This document shows, one piece after another, positions 26,185-33,657 of a stretch of DNA of 33,657 nucleotides. Location of the stretch: NCBI RefSeq assembly GCF_002559405.1, contig NZ_NTZO01000199.1, positions 1 through 33,657 of the forward strand, read 5' to 3'. The DNA comes from Bacillus sp. AFS001701 (lineage in GTDB: Bacteria; Bacillota; Bacilli; Bacillales; Bacillaceae_G). Below the pieces are notes generated by a model that searched no databases, was not told the DNA's origin, and was given only the letters and a program-made list of their open reading frames with translations. Position 1 is the first letter of the stretch; every line of letters begins with the position of its first letter. The position numbers were made by a program, and so were the translations under genes.

Positions 26185-27474
26185 TTAATTACGATTTTTT
26201 TTAAACTGCTGTAGTTTTTCAAAAATAGCCCCGTAACGTTTTTCGTTACCTGCTTCTTTTGGTTTATAGTAAACTTGATTTACTAGTCGATCTGGAAGAT
26301 ATTGTTGATTTACCCAACCGCCAAAATTACCTAAAGGATGATCATGCGGATAAATATAACCTATCCCATGCCCCATATCCTTCGCTCCAGCATAGTGAGC
26401 ATCTTTTAAATGCGCTGGGATATCATCATGTAGCCCACTTCTCACATCATTTAATGCTCGATCAATCGATATGACACAAGAATTAGATTTGGATGACAAA
26501 CAGAGCTCAATTACTGCATTTGAAAGAATAATTCTTGCTTCAGGAAATCCAACTTGCTTTGCGGCTTCACAAGCCAGGACAACTTTCCATGGATCGCCAG
26601 CTAATCCGATATCCTCATAAGCAATCACTAATAATCTTCGAATAATGCTAGTTAAATCGCCCGCTTCAATGAGTCTCGCCAAATAATAAAGTGCCGCGTT
26701 TACATCACTTCCACGAATACTCTTTTGGAAACCAGACAATGTGTCATAATGAAAGTCTCCATTTTTATCATGATTAAAACCTTTTGAACGAAGAAATTCG
26801 TCAATAATTTCATCTTGTACTACAATTGTTCCGTCAGACTCTTTTGTTGAACCGTATACAATTGATTCCAAAATATTTAATGATGATCTTGCATCTCCGT
26901 TTACTCCATGAGCAATTTTTAAAATTTGTTCCTCTGAAATTTGAATTTGCAAATTTCCTAATCCTCTATCCTCATCTCTCAAGGCTTTATCTAATAATTT
27001 ATAAATATGTTTTGGTAAAAGCGGTTCTAATTTTAAAATGTGGTTACAGCGTGATCGTATCGCACTGTTAACATCATGGTATGGATTCTCAGTTGTTGCC
27101 CCAATTAACGTGATAAATCCGCTTTCTACATATGATAATAAATAATCCTGTTGCAGCTTTGACCAACGATGAATTTCATCTGCAAAAAGAATGATCTCAC
27201 CGAACATTTTCGCCTCATGAACGATATCCTCAAGTTCTTTTTTACCAGAAGTAGTCGCATTTACAGTTACAAAACGTTTATCAACCGTACCAGCAATTGC
27301 ATGGGCAAACGATGTCTTACCTATTCCAGGTTCCCCGTGTATTAACATTGAAGGAACTCTTCCGTTATGTATTAATCGATATAACGCTGATTCTTTTCCG
27401 ATAATTTTTTCCTGACCAATTAATTCATCAATCGTTCTTGGTCTCATACGGTATGCTAGAGGTTCATGACTCAT
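26185..27474 (-). CDS. rarA: Replication-associated recombination protein RarA (MgsA, YrvN)
   Basis: 429-residue AAA+ ATPase that acts at stalled replication forks with SSB. It starts MSHEPLAYRMRPRTIDELIG, then Walker A GEPGIGKT (47-54), Walker B LFADEIHRW (D99, E100), sensor 1 LIGATTENP, and arginine finger AIRSRCNHI. The C-terminal tetramerisation part contains SFxKSIRGSDVNAALYYLARLIEAGD-like sequence and GNFGGWVNQQYLPD. The ATG at 27474 has AAAGGAGG; 24 in-frame codons upstream lack a site. It is separated from cymR by about 3.9 kb of extra genes compared with B. subtilis. Confidence 0.95.
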   Translation of the reverse strand: MSHEPLAYRMRPRTIDELIGQEKIIGKESALYRLIHNGRVPSMLIHGEPGIGKTSFAHAIAGTVDKRFVTVNATTSGKKELEDIVHEAKMFGEIILFADEIHRWSKLQQDYLLSYVESGFITLIGATTENPYHDVNSAIRSRCNHILKLEPLLPKHIYKLLDKALRDEDRGLGNLQIQISEEQILKIAHGVNGDARSSLNILESIVYGSTKESDGTIVVQDEIIDEFLRSKGFNHDKNGDFHYDTLSGFQKSIRGSDVNAALYYLARLIEAGDLTSIIRRLLVIAYEDIGLAGDPWKVVLACEAAKQVGFPEARIILSNAVIELCLSSKSNSCVISIDRALNDVRSGLHDDIPAHLKDAHYAGAKDMGHGIGYIYPHDHPLGNFGGWVNQQYLPDRLVNQVYYKPKEAGNEKRYGAIFEKLQQFKKNRN

Positions 27475-27612
27475 TTTTCTCCCTCCTTTATAACTCTTTT
27501 TACTATTGTAATTGAATTGGAAACATTTTTCATCTGCACCCCGCAAATATTTCTTTTTACTACTAATTTATTTGGTGAAGATAATAATAGATGAAATGAA
27601 GAAGGTGAAAAA

Positions 27613-28044
27613 ATGAATGCCCCAAAAACAAAATGGTCACTGGAAGATGAAAACACATTAATTGAACTAGTTGAAAAATACGAAAGCAAAGGTAAATCCA
27701 AGCAAGAAGCATTTGAAATGGTAGCAAACATTATTAATCGGACAAAGACAGCATGTGCGTCTAGATACCGAAAACTATCAAAAGATCAATTTAGAGAAAT
27801 AAACCAACCTAAAGATGTTACCAAATTAAATAATCCTATAAATTCTCCTTCACTGACTATTCAAATGGTCATTCAATTCTTAATGAATTTCGAACAAAAG
27901 CATCAAACTTCGGAGGAAAATATGCAGTTAAAAGAAAGAGTAGTTAAATTAAAAATTGAAAATGAAAATTTAAACAAAAAAATTGTTAATCTAAAAACAT
28001 TAATCCAAAAAAAACAAAATGTATTAATCAATCTAACAGAATAA
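27613..28044 (+). CDS. RsfA-like Myb/SANT transcriptional regulator
   Basis: 143 residues. Residues 5-56 form a Myb/SANT-like domain (KWSLEDENTLIELVEKYESK..QEAFEMVANIINRTKTACASRYRKL), the layout of Bacillus RsfA/YlbO prespore regulators. Residues 57-95 are a polar linker, and 98-140 form a leucine/isoleucine-heptad coiled coil (MQLKERVVKLKIENENLNKK...) likely to dimerise. RsfA itself modulates sigma-F genes in the forespore; the same role here is inference. GAAGAAGGTG precedes the ATG. It is divergent from rarA, with a 138-bp gap. Confidence 0.75.
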   Translation: MNAPKTKWSLEDENTLIELVEKYESKGKSKQEAFEMVANIINRTKTACASRYRKLSKDQFREINQPKDVTKLNNPINSPSLTIQMVIQFLMNFEQKHQTSEENMQLKERVVKLKIENENLNKKIVNLKTLIQKKQNVLINLTE

Positions 28045-28097
28045 ATTTGGACAAAATAATGTAAAACATTCAAAGTATATTATCACTTGTACTATTG

Positions 28098-28103
28098 TAT
28101 AAT
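28098..28103 (+). promoter_or_regulatory. Candidate -10 element of the two-TM peptide gene
   Basis: A perfect TATAAT lies about 40 nt before the ATG, with TATATT 17 nt upstream as a poor -35. Confidence 0.4.
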
Positions 28104-28143
28104 GAAGTAACAAAATGCAAGCAATAGTAAGGAGTATAATGAA

Positions 28144-28362
28144 ATGAATTGGAAAAAAGGCGGTTTATGGATTATTATATTTTTTATTATTAAAGGTACG
28201 TTATCTACACTTTTAATTGTTACCGGTGCTAAATACTTTAACTTATCCTATCTTCAAATTCTACTTCTTGTAGTTGGACTATTAGTTATTTCTCTAATTG
28301 GCCGTCAATTTGTGAAAAGACGTAAAAATAGTTCTAAAAATGAGAAGGATTTAAATATGTAA
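28144..28362 (+). CDS. 72-residue two-TM membrane peptide
   Basis: Two hydrophobic helices (about 8-28 and 34-53) with a short loop and a strongly basic then acidic tail KRRKNSSKNEKD, predicted cytoplasmic. No family recognised. AAGGAG lies 9-10 nt before the ATG and TATAAT about 40 nt before it. The hairpin-rich element starts 8 nt after the stop codon and carries the only terminator, so it is probably the 3'-untranslated region of this message. Confidence 0.65.
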   Translation: MNWKKGGLWIIIFFIIKGTLSTLLIVTGAKYFNLSYLQILLLVVGLLVISLIGRQFVKRRKNSSKNEKDLNM

Positions 28363-28369
28363 TGCCCTT

Positions 28370-28575
28370 TTACCCTATACGGTAATGTATATGAGCAGAC
28401 TGAGTTCAAAAAACTTAAAGTTCAGACAGACTGATTGCAAGCGCTTTTCTTTCGAGGCGCGAATCCTAGTGAGGATCGAAGTTACCTTAGACGGTAATGA
28501 GCACCGCTCAACAGACGAAGTAACGAAGAAATCGAGCGTTTTCGGGCAGACTGAAACCCCCAATAATTTGGGGGT
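28370..28575 (+). repeat. Hairpin-chain element with repeated words (possible ncRNA or structured 3' UTR)
   Basis: About 206 bp ending in a rho-independent terminator. CAGACTGA occurs three times (28396-28403, 28427-28434, 28547-28554) plus a partial copy at 28512. The hairpin TTACC-6 nt-GGTAATG occurs twice (28370-28387, 28482-28499). Further stems: GCGCTT/AGGCGC (28441-28460), ATCCT/AGGAT (28463-28476), TGAGC/GCTCA (28498-28510). It is clearly more GC-rich than its surroundings. Frames running through it in both directions lack ribosome binding sites. It may be a mobile intergenic repeat or a structured RNA. Confidence 0.6.
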
Positions 28576-28582
28576 CTTTTTT
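28556..28582 (+). terminator. Terminator closing the hairpin-chain element
   Basis: Stem ACCCCCAA/TTGGGGGT (28556-28563, 28568-28575), 4-nt loop, then CTTTTTT. The T-run reaches the stop codon of the convergent lipoprotein gene. Confidence 0.92.
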
Positions 28583-28829
28583 ATTTATTAGGCTTACGTT
28601 TATTCATTTCAATCGATTCCATATCGTTAACGACGCCATCTTTGCCAACCTTACCATTTTTCTCTACAACATTATTTTTCTTTTTATACTTAACATTAAT
28701 CCGATTGGATAAATTATCTACATGATGCTGTTTTGAATCTTTTTCCACGTCACTTGTACTATTACAAGCAGTTAATATTGATAATGATAATCCGAAAGTA
28801 CAAAATACTTTCAAGGCTCTATTCAACAT
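28581..28829 (-). CDS. Small lipoprotein of unknown function
   Basis: 82 residues. A type II signal peptide (basic RALK, hydrophobic core to about residue 20) ends in lipobox L19-T-A-C22, so the mature protein is a 61-residue, lysine/aspartate/asparagine-rich, probably disordered peptide anchored outside the membrane. GGAGG lies 6 nt before the ATG at 28829; the TTG just before it is less well placed. It converges with the hairpin-chain element, and its last bases overlap that terminator's T-run. No family recognised. Spore-former lipoproteins of this kind exist, but there is no specific evidence for that here. Confidence 0.75.
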   Translation of the reverse strand: MLNRALKVFCTFGLSLSILTACNSTSDVEKDSKQHHVDNLSNRINVKYKKKNNVVEKNGKVGKDGVVNDMESIEMNKRKPNK

Positions 28830-28869
28830 CAAACACCTCCTATTGAAGGTAGTTTTTACATTAATAAAT

Positions 28870-28899
28870 AAAAAAACTGTAGGAAATTAATTCCTACAG
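28870..28899 (-). terminator. Intrinsic terminator of tcdA
   Basis: Perfect 9-bp stem CTGTAGGAA/TTCCTACAG (28877-28885, 28891-28899), 5-nt loop, seven T on the minus strand, 13 nt after the tcdA stop. Confidence 0.92.
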
Positions 28900-28912
28900 C
28901 CAGTAGTATTGG

Positions 28913-29680
28913 TTATTCTTTACCTACACGCTTAATTTCAATATCCTTTATTAATTCACGAACTGCATGACTAGCTGCGATTAAGCCGGCAACTGATGGT
29001 ACAAAGGCGTTTGAAGATGGTGGCATTTTTGCTTTACGAATTTTTGTATTTTCATCTGGTACGATTTCTTTACGTACATCTTCACGAATAACAATAGGAC
29101 TTTCATCCGAATAGACAACTGTTACTCCTTTATGAATACCTTCTTTGCGAAGTTTAGTTCGAATAACTTTTGCAATAGGATCGTGAGTTGTTTTTGATAT
29201 ATCAGCAATTTTAAATCGAGTTGGATCCATCTTATTAGCGGCACCCATACTTGAAATAAGTGGAATTCCACGACGACGACACTCTTTAATTAAGTGAATT
29301 TTATATGTAATTGTATCAGAAGCATCAATTACATAATCTAATGGAATTTCGAAAAACTTTTCAAATGTTTCTTCTGTATAAAACATTCTATGTGTAATTA
29401 CTTCGCACTCAGGATTAATCTCAAGAATACGTTGCTTCATCATTTCTACTTTAGGCTCTCCAACTGTTGATAATAAAGCATGAATTTGTCTATTCACGTT
29501 TGTAATATCAATAACATCTTTATCCACTAGTATTAAACGTCCGACTCCAGAACGCGCTAAAGCTTCTGCAGAAAATGAGCCAACCCCTCCAATACCTAAA
29601 ATAGCTACCGTACTGTTTTGTAATCGCTCTAAACCTGCTTTACCAAAAGCAAGCTCATTACGAGAAAATTGGTGTAACAT
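28913..29680 (-). CDS. tcdA: tRNA threonylcarbamoyladenosine dehydratase TcdA (YrvM)
   Basis: 255-residue ThiF/E1-like enzyme that uses ATP to cyclise t6A37 to ct6A in ANN-decoding tRNAs. The nucleotide-binding loop GIGGVGS is at 29-35, followed by LILVDKDVIDITNVNRQ, VEMMKQRILEINPECEV, and the family-specific DYVIDASDTITYKIHLI. Later motifs are SSMGAANKMDPTRFKIADI and KTTHDPIAKVIRTKLRK, which separate TcdA from ThiF and MoeB. GGGAG precedes the ATG. It has its own terminator and a weak candidate promoter (TTGATG-18-TATATT) in the gap to aspS. Confidence 0.95.
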   Translation of the reverse strand: MLHQFSRNELAFGKAGLERLQNSTVAILGIGGVGSFSAEALARSGVGRLILVDKDVIDITNVNRQIHALLSTVGEPKVEMMKQRILEINPECEVITHRMFYTEETFEKFFEIPLDYVIDASDTITYKIHLIKECRRRGIPLISSMGAANKMDPTRFKIADISKTTHDPIAKVIRTKLRKEGIHKGVTVVYSDESPIVIREDVRKEIVPDENTKIRKAKMPPSSNAFVPSVAGLIAASHAVRELIKDIEIKRVGKE

Positions 29681-29775
29681 TTATTCAACTCCCACTATCT
29701 TAATCAGATTACAATGATTTAAATATACATGATACAAGCTATTGACATCAAGCTTGAATTAAAGAAAAACAGAAT

Positions 29776-29818
29776 TTTTCTTAATCCTTCAACAAGAAAA
29801 AGGAAAGGATTAAGAAAA
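29776..29818 (-). terminator. 14-bp hairpin after aspS
   Basis: Arms TTTTCTTAATCCTT (29776-29789) and AAGGATTAAGAAAA (29805-29818) are perfectly complementary around a 15-nt loop, 27 nt past the aspS stop. The following minus-strand sequence, ATTCTG, is poor in T. It is probably the operon end, but of non-classical form. Confidence 0.6.
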
Positions 29819-29845
29819 TTAATTCCTTCACCCTTCCTTTCTATT

Positions 29846-31615
29846 TTACTCTTCTACAGTTGTTTTTAACGCTAATTCTTCTAATTGTGCAGAAGAAACT
29901 GGACTTGGTGCATTTGTTAATAAACAACTTGCTGATGCAGTTTTAGGGAATGCAATTGTGTCACGTAAATTTGAGCGACCTGCAAGTAACATAACAATAC
30001 GGTCTAAACCTAGCGCTATTCCGCCGTGTGGTGGAGTTCCGTATTCAAATGCTTCCATTAAGAAACCAAATTGCGCTTGTGCTTCTTCTTCAGAAAATCC
30101 TAAGCATTTGAACATCTTTTCTTGTATGTCTCTTTCGTATATACGAACTGATCCTCCACCAAGCTCGTAACCATTTAGTACTAAGTCATAAGCTTGAGCT
30201 TTTACACTACCTGGATCTGTATCTAATTTATCAATATCTTCACGAACAGGTGACGTGAATGGATGATGAGCAGCAAAATAACGATTTAAATCTGCATCAT
30301 ACTCAAGTAATGGCCAGTCAGTAACCCATAAGAAATTGAATTTAGATTGATCAATTAACTCTAAGTCTTTACCTAGTTTTAATCGAAGTGCTCCTAAACT
30401 ATTTGCAACTACTGAAGCATCTGAAGCTACGAATAAAATTAAATCTCCTGCTTCTGCTTCTACAGCTAATTTTAATGTAGCAAATTCCTCTTCACTAAAG
30501 AATTTAGCGATTGGACCTTTGAAACCATCTTCTTCAAGTTTTAACCATGCAAGACCTTTTGCTCCATAACGACCAGCATATTCTTGAAGTCCATCGATGT
30601 CTTTACGAGAATAATTTGCAGCTTGACCTTTTACATTTAAACATTTGACTTGGCCACCGTTTTCAACAGCTGAAGTAAATACTTTAAATCCACTTTCTTT
30701 AGCGAAAGAAGAAACATCAATTAACTCTAATCCAAAACGAGTATCAGGCTTATCAGAACCGTAGCGATTCATCGCTTCATCATAGCTCATACGAGGAAGT
30801 GGAGTAACTAGATCAACACCTTTTGTTTCCTTCATCATTTTAACCATCATTCTTTCAGACATTTCCATTATCTCTTCTTGAGAAAGGAAGCTAGTTTCAA
30901 TGTCTATTTGAGTAAATTCTGGTTGACGGTCAGCACGTAAATCTTCGTCACGGAAGCATCGTGCAATTTGGAAATAGCGTTCAAATCCTGAAACCATTAA
31001 TAATTGTTTAAAAATTTGAGGTGATTGTGGTAAAGCATAAAACTCACCTGGATGTACACGGCTAGGAACTAAATAGTCACGAGCTCCTTCTGGTGTACTC
31101 TTCGTTAAAATTGGCGTTTCAACTTCTAAGAAGTCTTCACCATCTAAGAAATCACGAATTGATTTTGTAATTTTTGAACGTAACTTAAATGTGTCATACA
31201 TAACTGGACGACGTAGATCTAAATAACGATATTTTAAACGAAGGTCTTCTGCTACTTCCGTTTTATTTTCAATTGCAAATGGAGGATTCTTAGCTTTATT
31301 AATAATCTCAAGCTTTTCAACAGAAACTTCAATTGCTCCCGTTTCAAGATTTGTATTAGCTGTACCTTCTCCACGAGATACTACTTTCCCGTGAACATGA
31401 AGAATAAATTCATTACGTACAGTTTCAGCTAGAGCTAAAGCTTCACTTGAAGTTTCAGGATTAAAAACGATTTGTACAAGTCCAGAACGGTCACGTAAAT
31501 CAATAAAAATTAATCCACCTAAATCACGTCTTTTTTGTACCCATCCTTTAAGTGTTACACTTTGACCAATATGTGATTCTCTTAGTTCTCCACATAAATG
31601 CGTTCGTTGTTCCAT
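29846..31615 (-). CDS. aspS: Aspartyl-tRNA synthetase
   Basis: 589-residue class IIb synthetase. The N-terminal OB-fold anticodon domain (about 1-110) has [24 protein letters not shown]. The catalytic domain has motif 2 [20 protein letters not shown], the bacterial GAD insertion (about 290-420), and motif 3 [21 protein letters not shown] lies 8 nt before the ATG at 31615. It follows hisS by 19 nt and shares its T-box leader, so the two synthetases are one operon. I cannot tell from sequence alone whether it is Asp-specific or also charges tRNA-Asn. Confidence 0.97.
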   Translation of the reverse strand: MEQRTHLCGELRESHIGQSVTLKGWVQKRRDLGGLIFIDLRDRSGLVQIVFNPETSSEALALAETVRNEFILHVHGKVVSRGEGTANTNLETGAIEVSVEKLEIINKAKNPPFAIENKTEVAEDLRLKYRYLDLRRPVMYDTFKLRSKITKSIRDFLDGEDFLEVETPILTKSTPEGARDYLVPSRVHPGEFYALPQSPQIFKQLLMVSGFERYFQIARCFRDEDLRADRQPEFTQIDIETSFLSQEEIMEMSERMMVKMMKETKGVDLVTPLPRMSYDEAMNRYGSDKPDTRFGLELIDVSSFAKESGFKVFTSAVENGGQVKCLNVKGQAANYSRKDIDGLQEYAGRYGAKGLAWLKLEEDGFKGPIAKFFSEEEFATLKLAVEAEAGDLILFVASDASVVANSLGALRLKLGKDLELIDQSKFNFLWVTDWPLLEYDADLNRYFAAHHPFTSPVREDIDKLDTDPGSVKAQAYDLVLNGYELGGGSVRIYERDIQEKMFKCLGFSEEEAQAQFGFLMEAFEYGTPPHGGIALGLDRIVMLLAGRSNLRDTIAFPKTASASCLLTNAPSPVSSAQLEELALKTTVEE

Positions 31616-31634
31616 TTTCAATTCCCCCATTTGT

Positions 31635-32900
31635 TTATTTAGAGCTTACGTATTTTACAAAGATGTCTAATGCAACTTCTTCTTGTACACCCGTCTCTTG
31701 GTCTTTTAAATTAATGACACCTCGAGATAATTCTTCTTCACCAAGAACCGCTACATATTTTGCTTTATAACGATCCGCTGCTTTGAATTGCGCTTTTATT
31801 TTACGATCTTGGTAATCTTTTTCACAAACAAGACCAGCTTTACGCAATTGATATAAAATAGCAGTCGCCTCTTTTTTCACTTCTTCTCCAAGTCCAATTA
31901 GGAATACATCCATTTCTTGTTGAATTGGAAGTTCGATTCCTTCTGTTTCAAGAGCTAATATTAAACGTTCGATACTTAATGCGAAACCAATACCTGGAGT
32001 ATTAGGTCCGCCGATTTCTTCAACTAATCCGTTATAGCGACCACCACCACTTAAAGTTGAAATTGTACCGAATCCTTTACCTTCTAACATGATTTCAAAT
32101 ACAGTGTGATTATAATAATCTAAACCACGTACTAAATTAGCATCGATCTCAAACGGAATTTTCATAGCTGTTAAGTAAGATTGAACAGCTTTGAAATAGT
32201 TCATAGATTCTTCATTTAAATATTCTAAAATCGATGGAGCTGTCTTCATCGAAGGGTGATCGTGATCCTTTTTACAATCTAAAACACGTAATGGATTAGT
32301 TTCTAAACGATTATTACAATCACTACATAGCTCATGTGCTACCGGTTTAAAATGATTCACAAGTGCTTCACGGTGTGCTTTACGGCTTTCTAAGTCACCT
32401 AAACTATTAAGTACTAACTTAACATTTTTCAATCCAAGACCACGATATAAATCCATTGATAAAGCTAATACTTCTGCATCGATAGATGGATCATTACTTC
32501 CTAAAGCTTCGATACCGAATTGTACGAACTGACGATAGCGACCAGCCTGTGGACGTTCATAACGGAACATAGGACCGATATAGTACAACTTAGTAGGTTG
32601 ATTGCTATTTCCGTACATTTTATTTTCAACATAAGAACGAGCAATTGACGCAGTTCCTTCTGGACGTAATGTTAATTGACGATCTCCACGATCAGTAAAT
32701 GTGTACATTTCTTTTTGAACAATATCCGTTGTATCTCCAACACCACGTTGGAATAATTCAGTATGTTCAAAGATTGGTGTACGAATTTCGTTATAGTTAT
32801 ATCGTTTGCATAAGTCTCTTGCAAACTTTTCAATATACTGCCATTTTTCAATCGTACCAGGTAAAAGATCCTGAGTACCTCTTGGGATATTAATCGACAT
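31635..32900 (-). CDS. hisS: Histidyl-tRNA synthetase
   Basis: 421-residue class IIa synthetase. It starts [11 protein letters not shown], then motif 2 [11 protein letters not shown] and [20 protein letters not shown], the His-specific [14 protein letters not shown], motif 3 [13 protein letters not shown], and a C-terminal anticodon-binding domain (about 325-421). The catalytic loop [14 protein letters not shown] is intact. AGGAGG precedes the ATG. It is the first gene of the hisS-aspS operon behind the T-box. Confidence 0.97.
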   Translation of the reverse strand: MSINIPRGTQDLLPGTIEKWQYIEKFARDLCKRYNYNEIRTPIFEHTELFQRGVGDTTDIVQKEMYTFTDRGDRQLTLRPEGTASIARSYVENKMYGNSNQPTKLYYIGPMFRYERPQAGRYRQFVQFGIEALGSNDPSIDAEVLALSMDLYRGLGLKNVKLVLNSLGDLESRKAHREALVNHFKPVAHELCSDCNNRLETNPLRVLDCKKDHDHPSMKTAPSILEYLNEESMNYFKAVQSYLTAMKIPFEIDANLVRGLDYYNHTVFEIMLEGKGFGTISTLSGGGRYNGLVEEIGGPNTPGIGFALSIERLILALETEGIELPIQQEMDVFLIGLGEEVKKEATAILYQLRKAGLVCEKDYQDRKIKAQFKAADRYKAKYVAVLGEEELSRGVINLKDQETGVQEEVALDIFVKYVSSK

Positions 32901-32935
32901 TGTAAATCCTCCTAAATAATAAACCTTTATAAATA

Positions 32936-32982
32936 CAAAAAACCCTCGTGCCTACTGAAATAAAAACAGTAGGGACGAGAGT
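32936..32982 (-). terminator. T-box attenuator terminator of hisS-aspS
   Basis: A 16-position stem with two mismatches (arms 32942-32957 and 32967-32982), a 9-nt loop, and six T on the minus strand. It lies about 35 nt before the hisS ATG. Confidence 0.92.
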
Positions 32983-33187
32983 TATAAGCCCGTGGTGCCA
33001 CCCTAATTGAAGAACAATAAACTGTTCTCCCACTTTCATCGTTAACGCCGATTACGTTTATCCTTACTAGAAATCGTTCAGGATAAAGCCTCAGGAGTGT
33101 CTTTCAAATAGTCTACTTGTGGAAATGCTCTCAGCCACGGCATCTCCTCTCTCTACAAGAGATTCTATCCTACTTTTCTCCGTCTAT
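32936..33187 (-). promoter_or_regulatory. T-box riboswitch of the hisS-aspS operon with GACAC double specifier
   Basis: Minus-strand core AGGGTGGCACCACGGG near 32988-33003, followed by the attenuator terminator. Stem I can be folded from GGAG (33178-33181) pairing with CTCC, and GGATAG with CTATTT, leaving the specifier loop GAAAGACA. Placed like the Ala leader of this window (specifier, one A, then CTCC), the codon is GAC (33099-33101, Asp). The overlapping CAC (33097-33099, His) is two bases further on. The UGGC bulge fits a tRNA with G73, as in tRNA-Asp; tRNA-His has C73. Confidence 0.92.
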
Positions 33188-33220
33188 GGAATGTTACTAT
33201 GTATCAATATGTTATTTTAT

Positions 33221-33249
33221 ATCTTACGTTCGGATACACCAAATGTCAA
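33221..33249 (-). promoter_or_regulatory. Sigma-A promoter of hisS-aspS
   Basis: Minus-strand TTGACA (33244-33249), 17-nt spacer, TAAGAT (33221-33226). Predicted start near 33214, about 33 nt before T-box stem I. Confidence 0.8.
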
Positions 33250-33266
33250 GAACAGTTAAATTTTTT

Positions 33267-33440
33267 TTACGAACGCTCCAACTGTCTCTTCAAATCACGC
33301 ACTTCTCTTAAAGTTAAACCAAACTCACTTGCCATCTCTAATGAATTGGATTCTTGTCCCCTATTTTGAAACTCATGAAAATCCATATTCAAGACACCTT
33401 TTCTACCTGATCCTAGACTATTACGATTATTTATTCTCAT
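33267..33440 (-). CDS. yrzK: 57-residue YrzK-like small protein
   Basis: Basic N-terminus, then DFHEFQNRGQESNSLEMASE and FGLTLREVRDLKRQLERS, a predicted helix-turn-helix-like pair resembling the end of sigma-factor or regulator domains. It sits directly upstream of the hisS T-box, like the small gene yrzK of B. subtilis; the symbol rests on position and memory of the family. The ATG at 33440 has AAGGAG 8 nt upstream; an in-frame upstream ATG at 33458 precedes that site and is rejected. No terminator separates it from the hisS promoter. Confidence 0.7.
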   Translation of the reverse strand: MRINNRNSLGSGRKGVLNMDFHEFQNRGQESNSLEMASEFGLTLREVRDLKRQLERS

Positions 33441-33657
33441 GCTGCAGTCTCCTTCCAAGTATGTTGTTTATAGGATGTCCAAATAATTAATGGATTAAAC
33501 AAAATACTGTTGAAAACTTAGGCAAGTTTTTTGAAGATTAAGCAATTTAAATTTTAGTGCTATGGATTTAGACAAAATAAGGTGGAAATTGAATAAATTT
33601 ATGTAGTTTTAGTGTGGATTTTATTGAAAGTAGATTTTAAATAGTAAAATTTGATGA

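Noticed and set aside
28370-28575. Hairpin-chain element as a displaced 6S RNA
   Set aside because: Its length is similar, but the ends are not complementary and the repeats are direct, not inverted as a 6S rod would need.
28375-28591. Overlapping frames on both strands (62 and 68 residues) in the hairpin-chain element
   Set aside because: They lack ribosome binding sites, overlap each other antisense, and are explained by the stop-poor structured repeat.
29681-29845. Possible 6S RNA gene, expected from B. subtilis between aspS and yrvM
   Set aside because: The gap is only 165 bp and contains just the aspS hairpin and a weak tcdA promoter; no long bulged duplex can be formed.
33117-33311. 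64-residue plus-strand frame
   Set aside because: It is antisense to the hisS T-box and yrzK, with no ribosome binding site; the T-box explains the sequence.
33513-33530. AAAACTT/AAGTTTT hairpin near the window end
   Set aside because: It is a short AT-only stem with a weak tail and no gene context inside the window, so it is not called as a terminator.

Overview
The window is a chromosomal segment from a low-GC, endospore-forming Firmicute of the family Bacillaceae. Evidence for this is the AT-rich sequence, strong AGGAGG-type ribosome binding sites, T-box leaders, and a gene order that follows the Bacillus subtilis yrr/yrv region almost gene for gene: mtnN, yrrS, pbpI, greA, udk, yrrO-yrrN-yrrM, mltG, yrzB, ruvX, yrzL, alaS, yrrI, recD2, yrrB, mnmA, yrvO, cymR, rarA, tcdA, aspS, hisS, yrzK. 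I cannot name the species. Nearly everything lies on the minus strand. The exceptions are four plus-strand genes in two accessory patches (23620-26140 and 27613-28362).

Layout by increasing coordinate (opposite to transcription). 1-4090: mtnN, yrrS, the class B penicillin-binding protein pbpI, and greA. 4130-7741: the yrrM-yrrN-yrrO-udk operon, which makes 5-methoxyuridine at tRNA position 34 and ends in uridine kinase. 7742-8109: a non-coding gap with three hairpins. 8110-10415: the conserved yrzL-ruvX-yrzB-mltG group. 10530-13541: alaS with an Ala T-box and two overlapping promoters. 13538-16197: yrrI, a GNAT acetyltransferase, a non-coding stretch of about 650 bp holding a 132-bp inverted-repeat element, a 44-residue micro-ORF and a zinc-ribbon mini-protein. 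16309-22335: recD2, the TPR protein YrrB, the tRNA 2-thiolation pair mnmA-yrvO, and the Rrf2 regulator cymR. 22336-26184: an insertion relative to B. subtilis with four poorly characterised genes, including a helical-repeat/transmembrane/PH-like protein. 26185-28912: rarA, then a second insertion (RsfA-like Myb protein, two-TM peptide, hairpin-rich repeat with its own terminator, small lipoprotein). 28913-33440: tcdA, aspS, hisS with a T-box carrying an overlapping Asp/His specifier, and yrzK.

The common theme is tRNA: three aminoacyl-tRNA synthetases under two T-boxes, wobble-uridine hydroxylation and methylation (YrrM/N/O), wobble 2-thiolation (MnmA with its cysteine desulfurase, next to the cysteine regulator CymR), and ct6A37 formation (TcdA). 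The rest are envelope enzymes (PbpI, MltG) and DNA maintenance genes (RecD2, RarA, RuvX).

No phage, transposase, CRISPR, tRNA or rRNA was seen. The least expected signals are: two genes whose Shine-Dalgarno sequence forms the 3' arm of the preceding gene's terminator hairpin; the GACAC double specifier of the hisS-aspS T-box, whose alignment and antiterminator base both point to tRNA-Asp; the repeat element at 28370-28575; and the unusual protein at 23620-25380.
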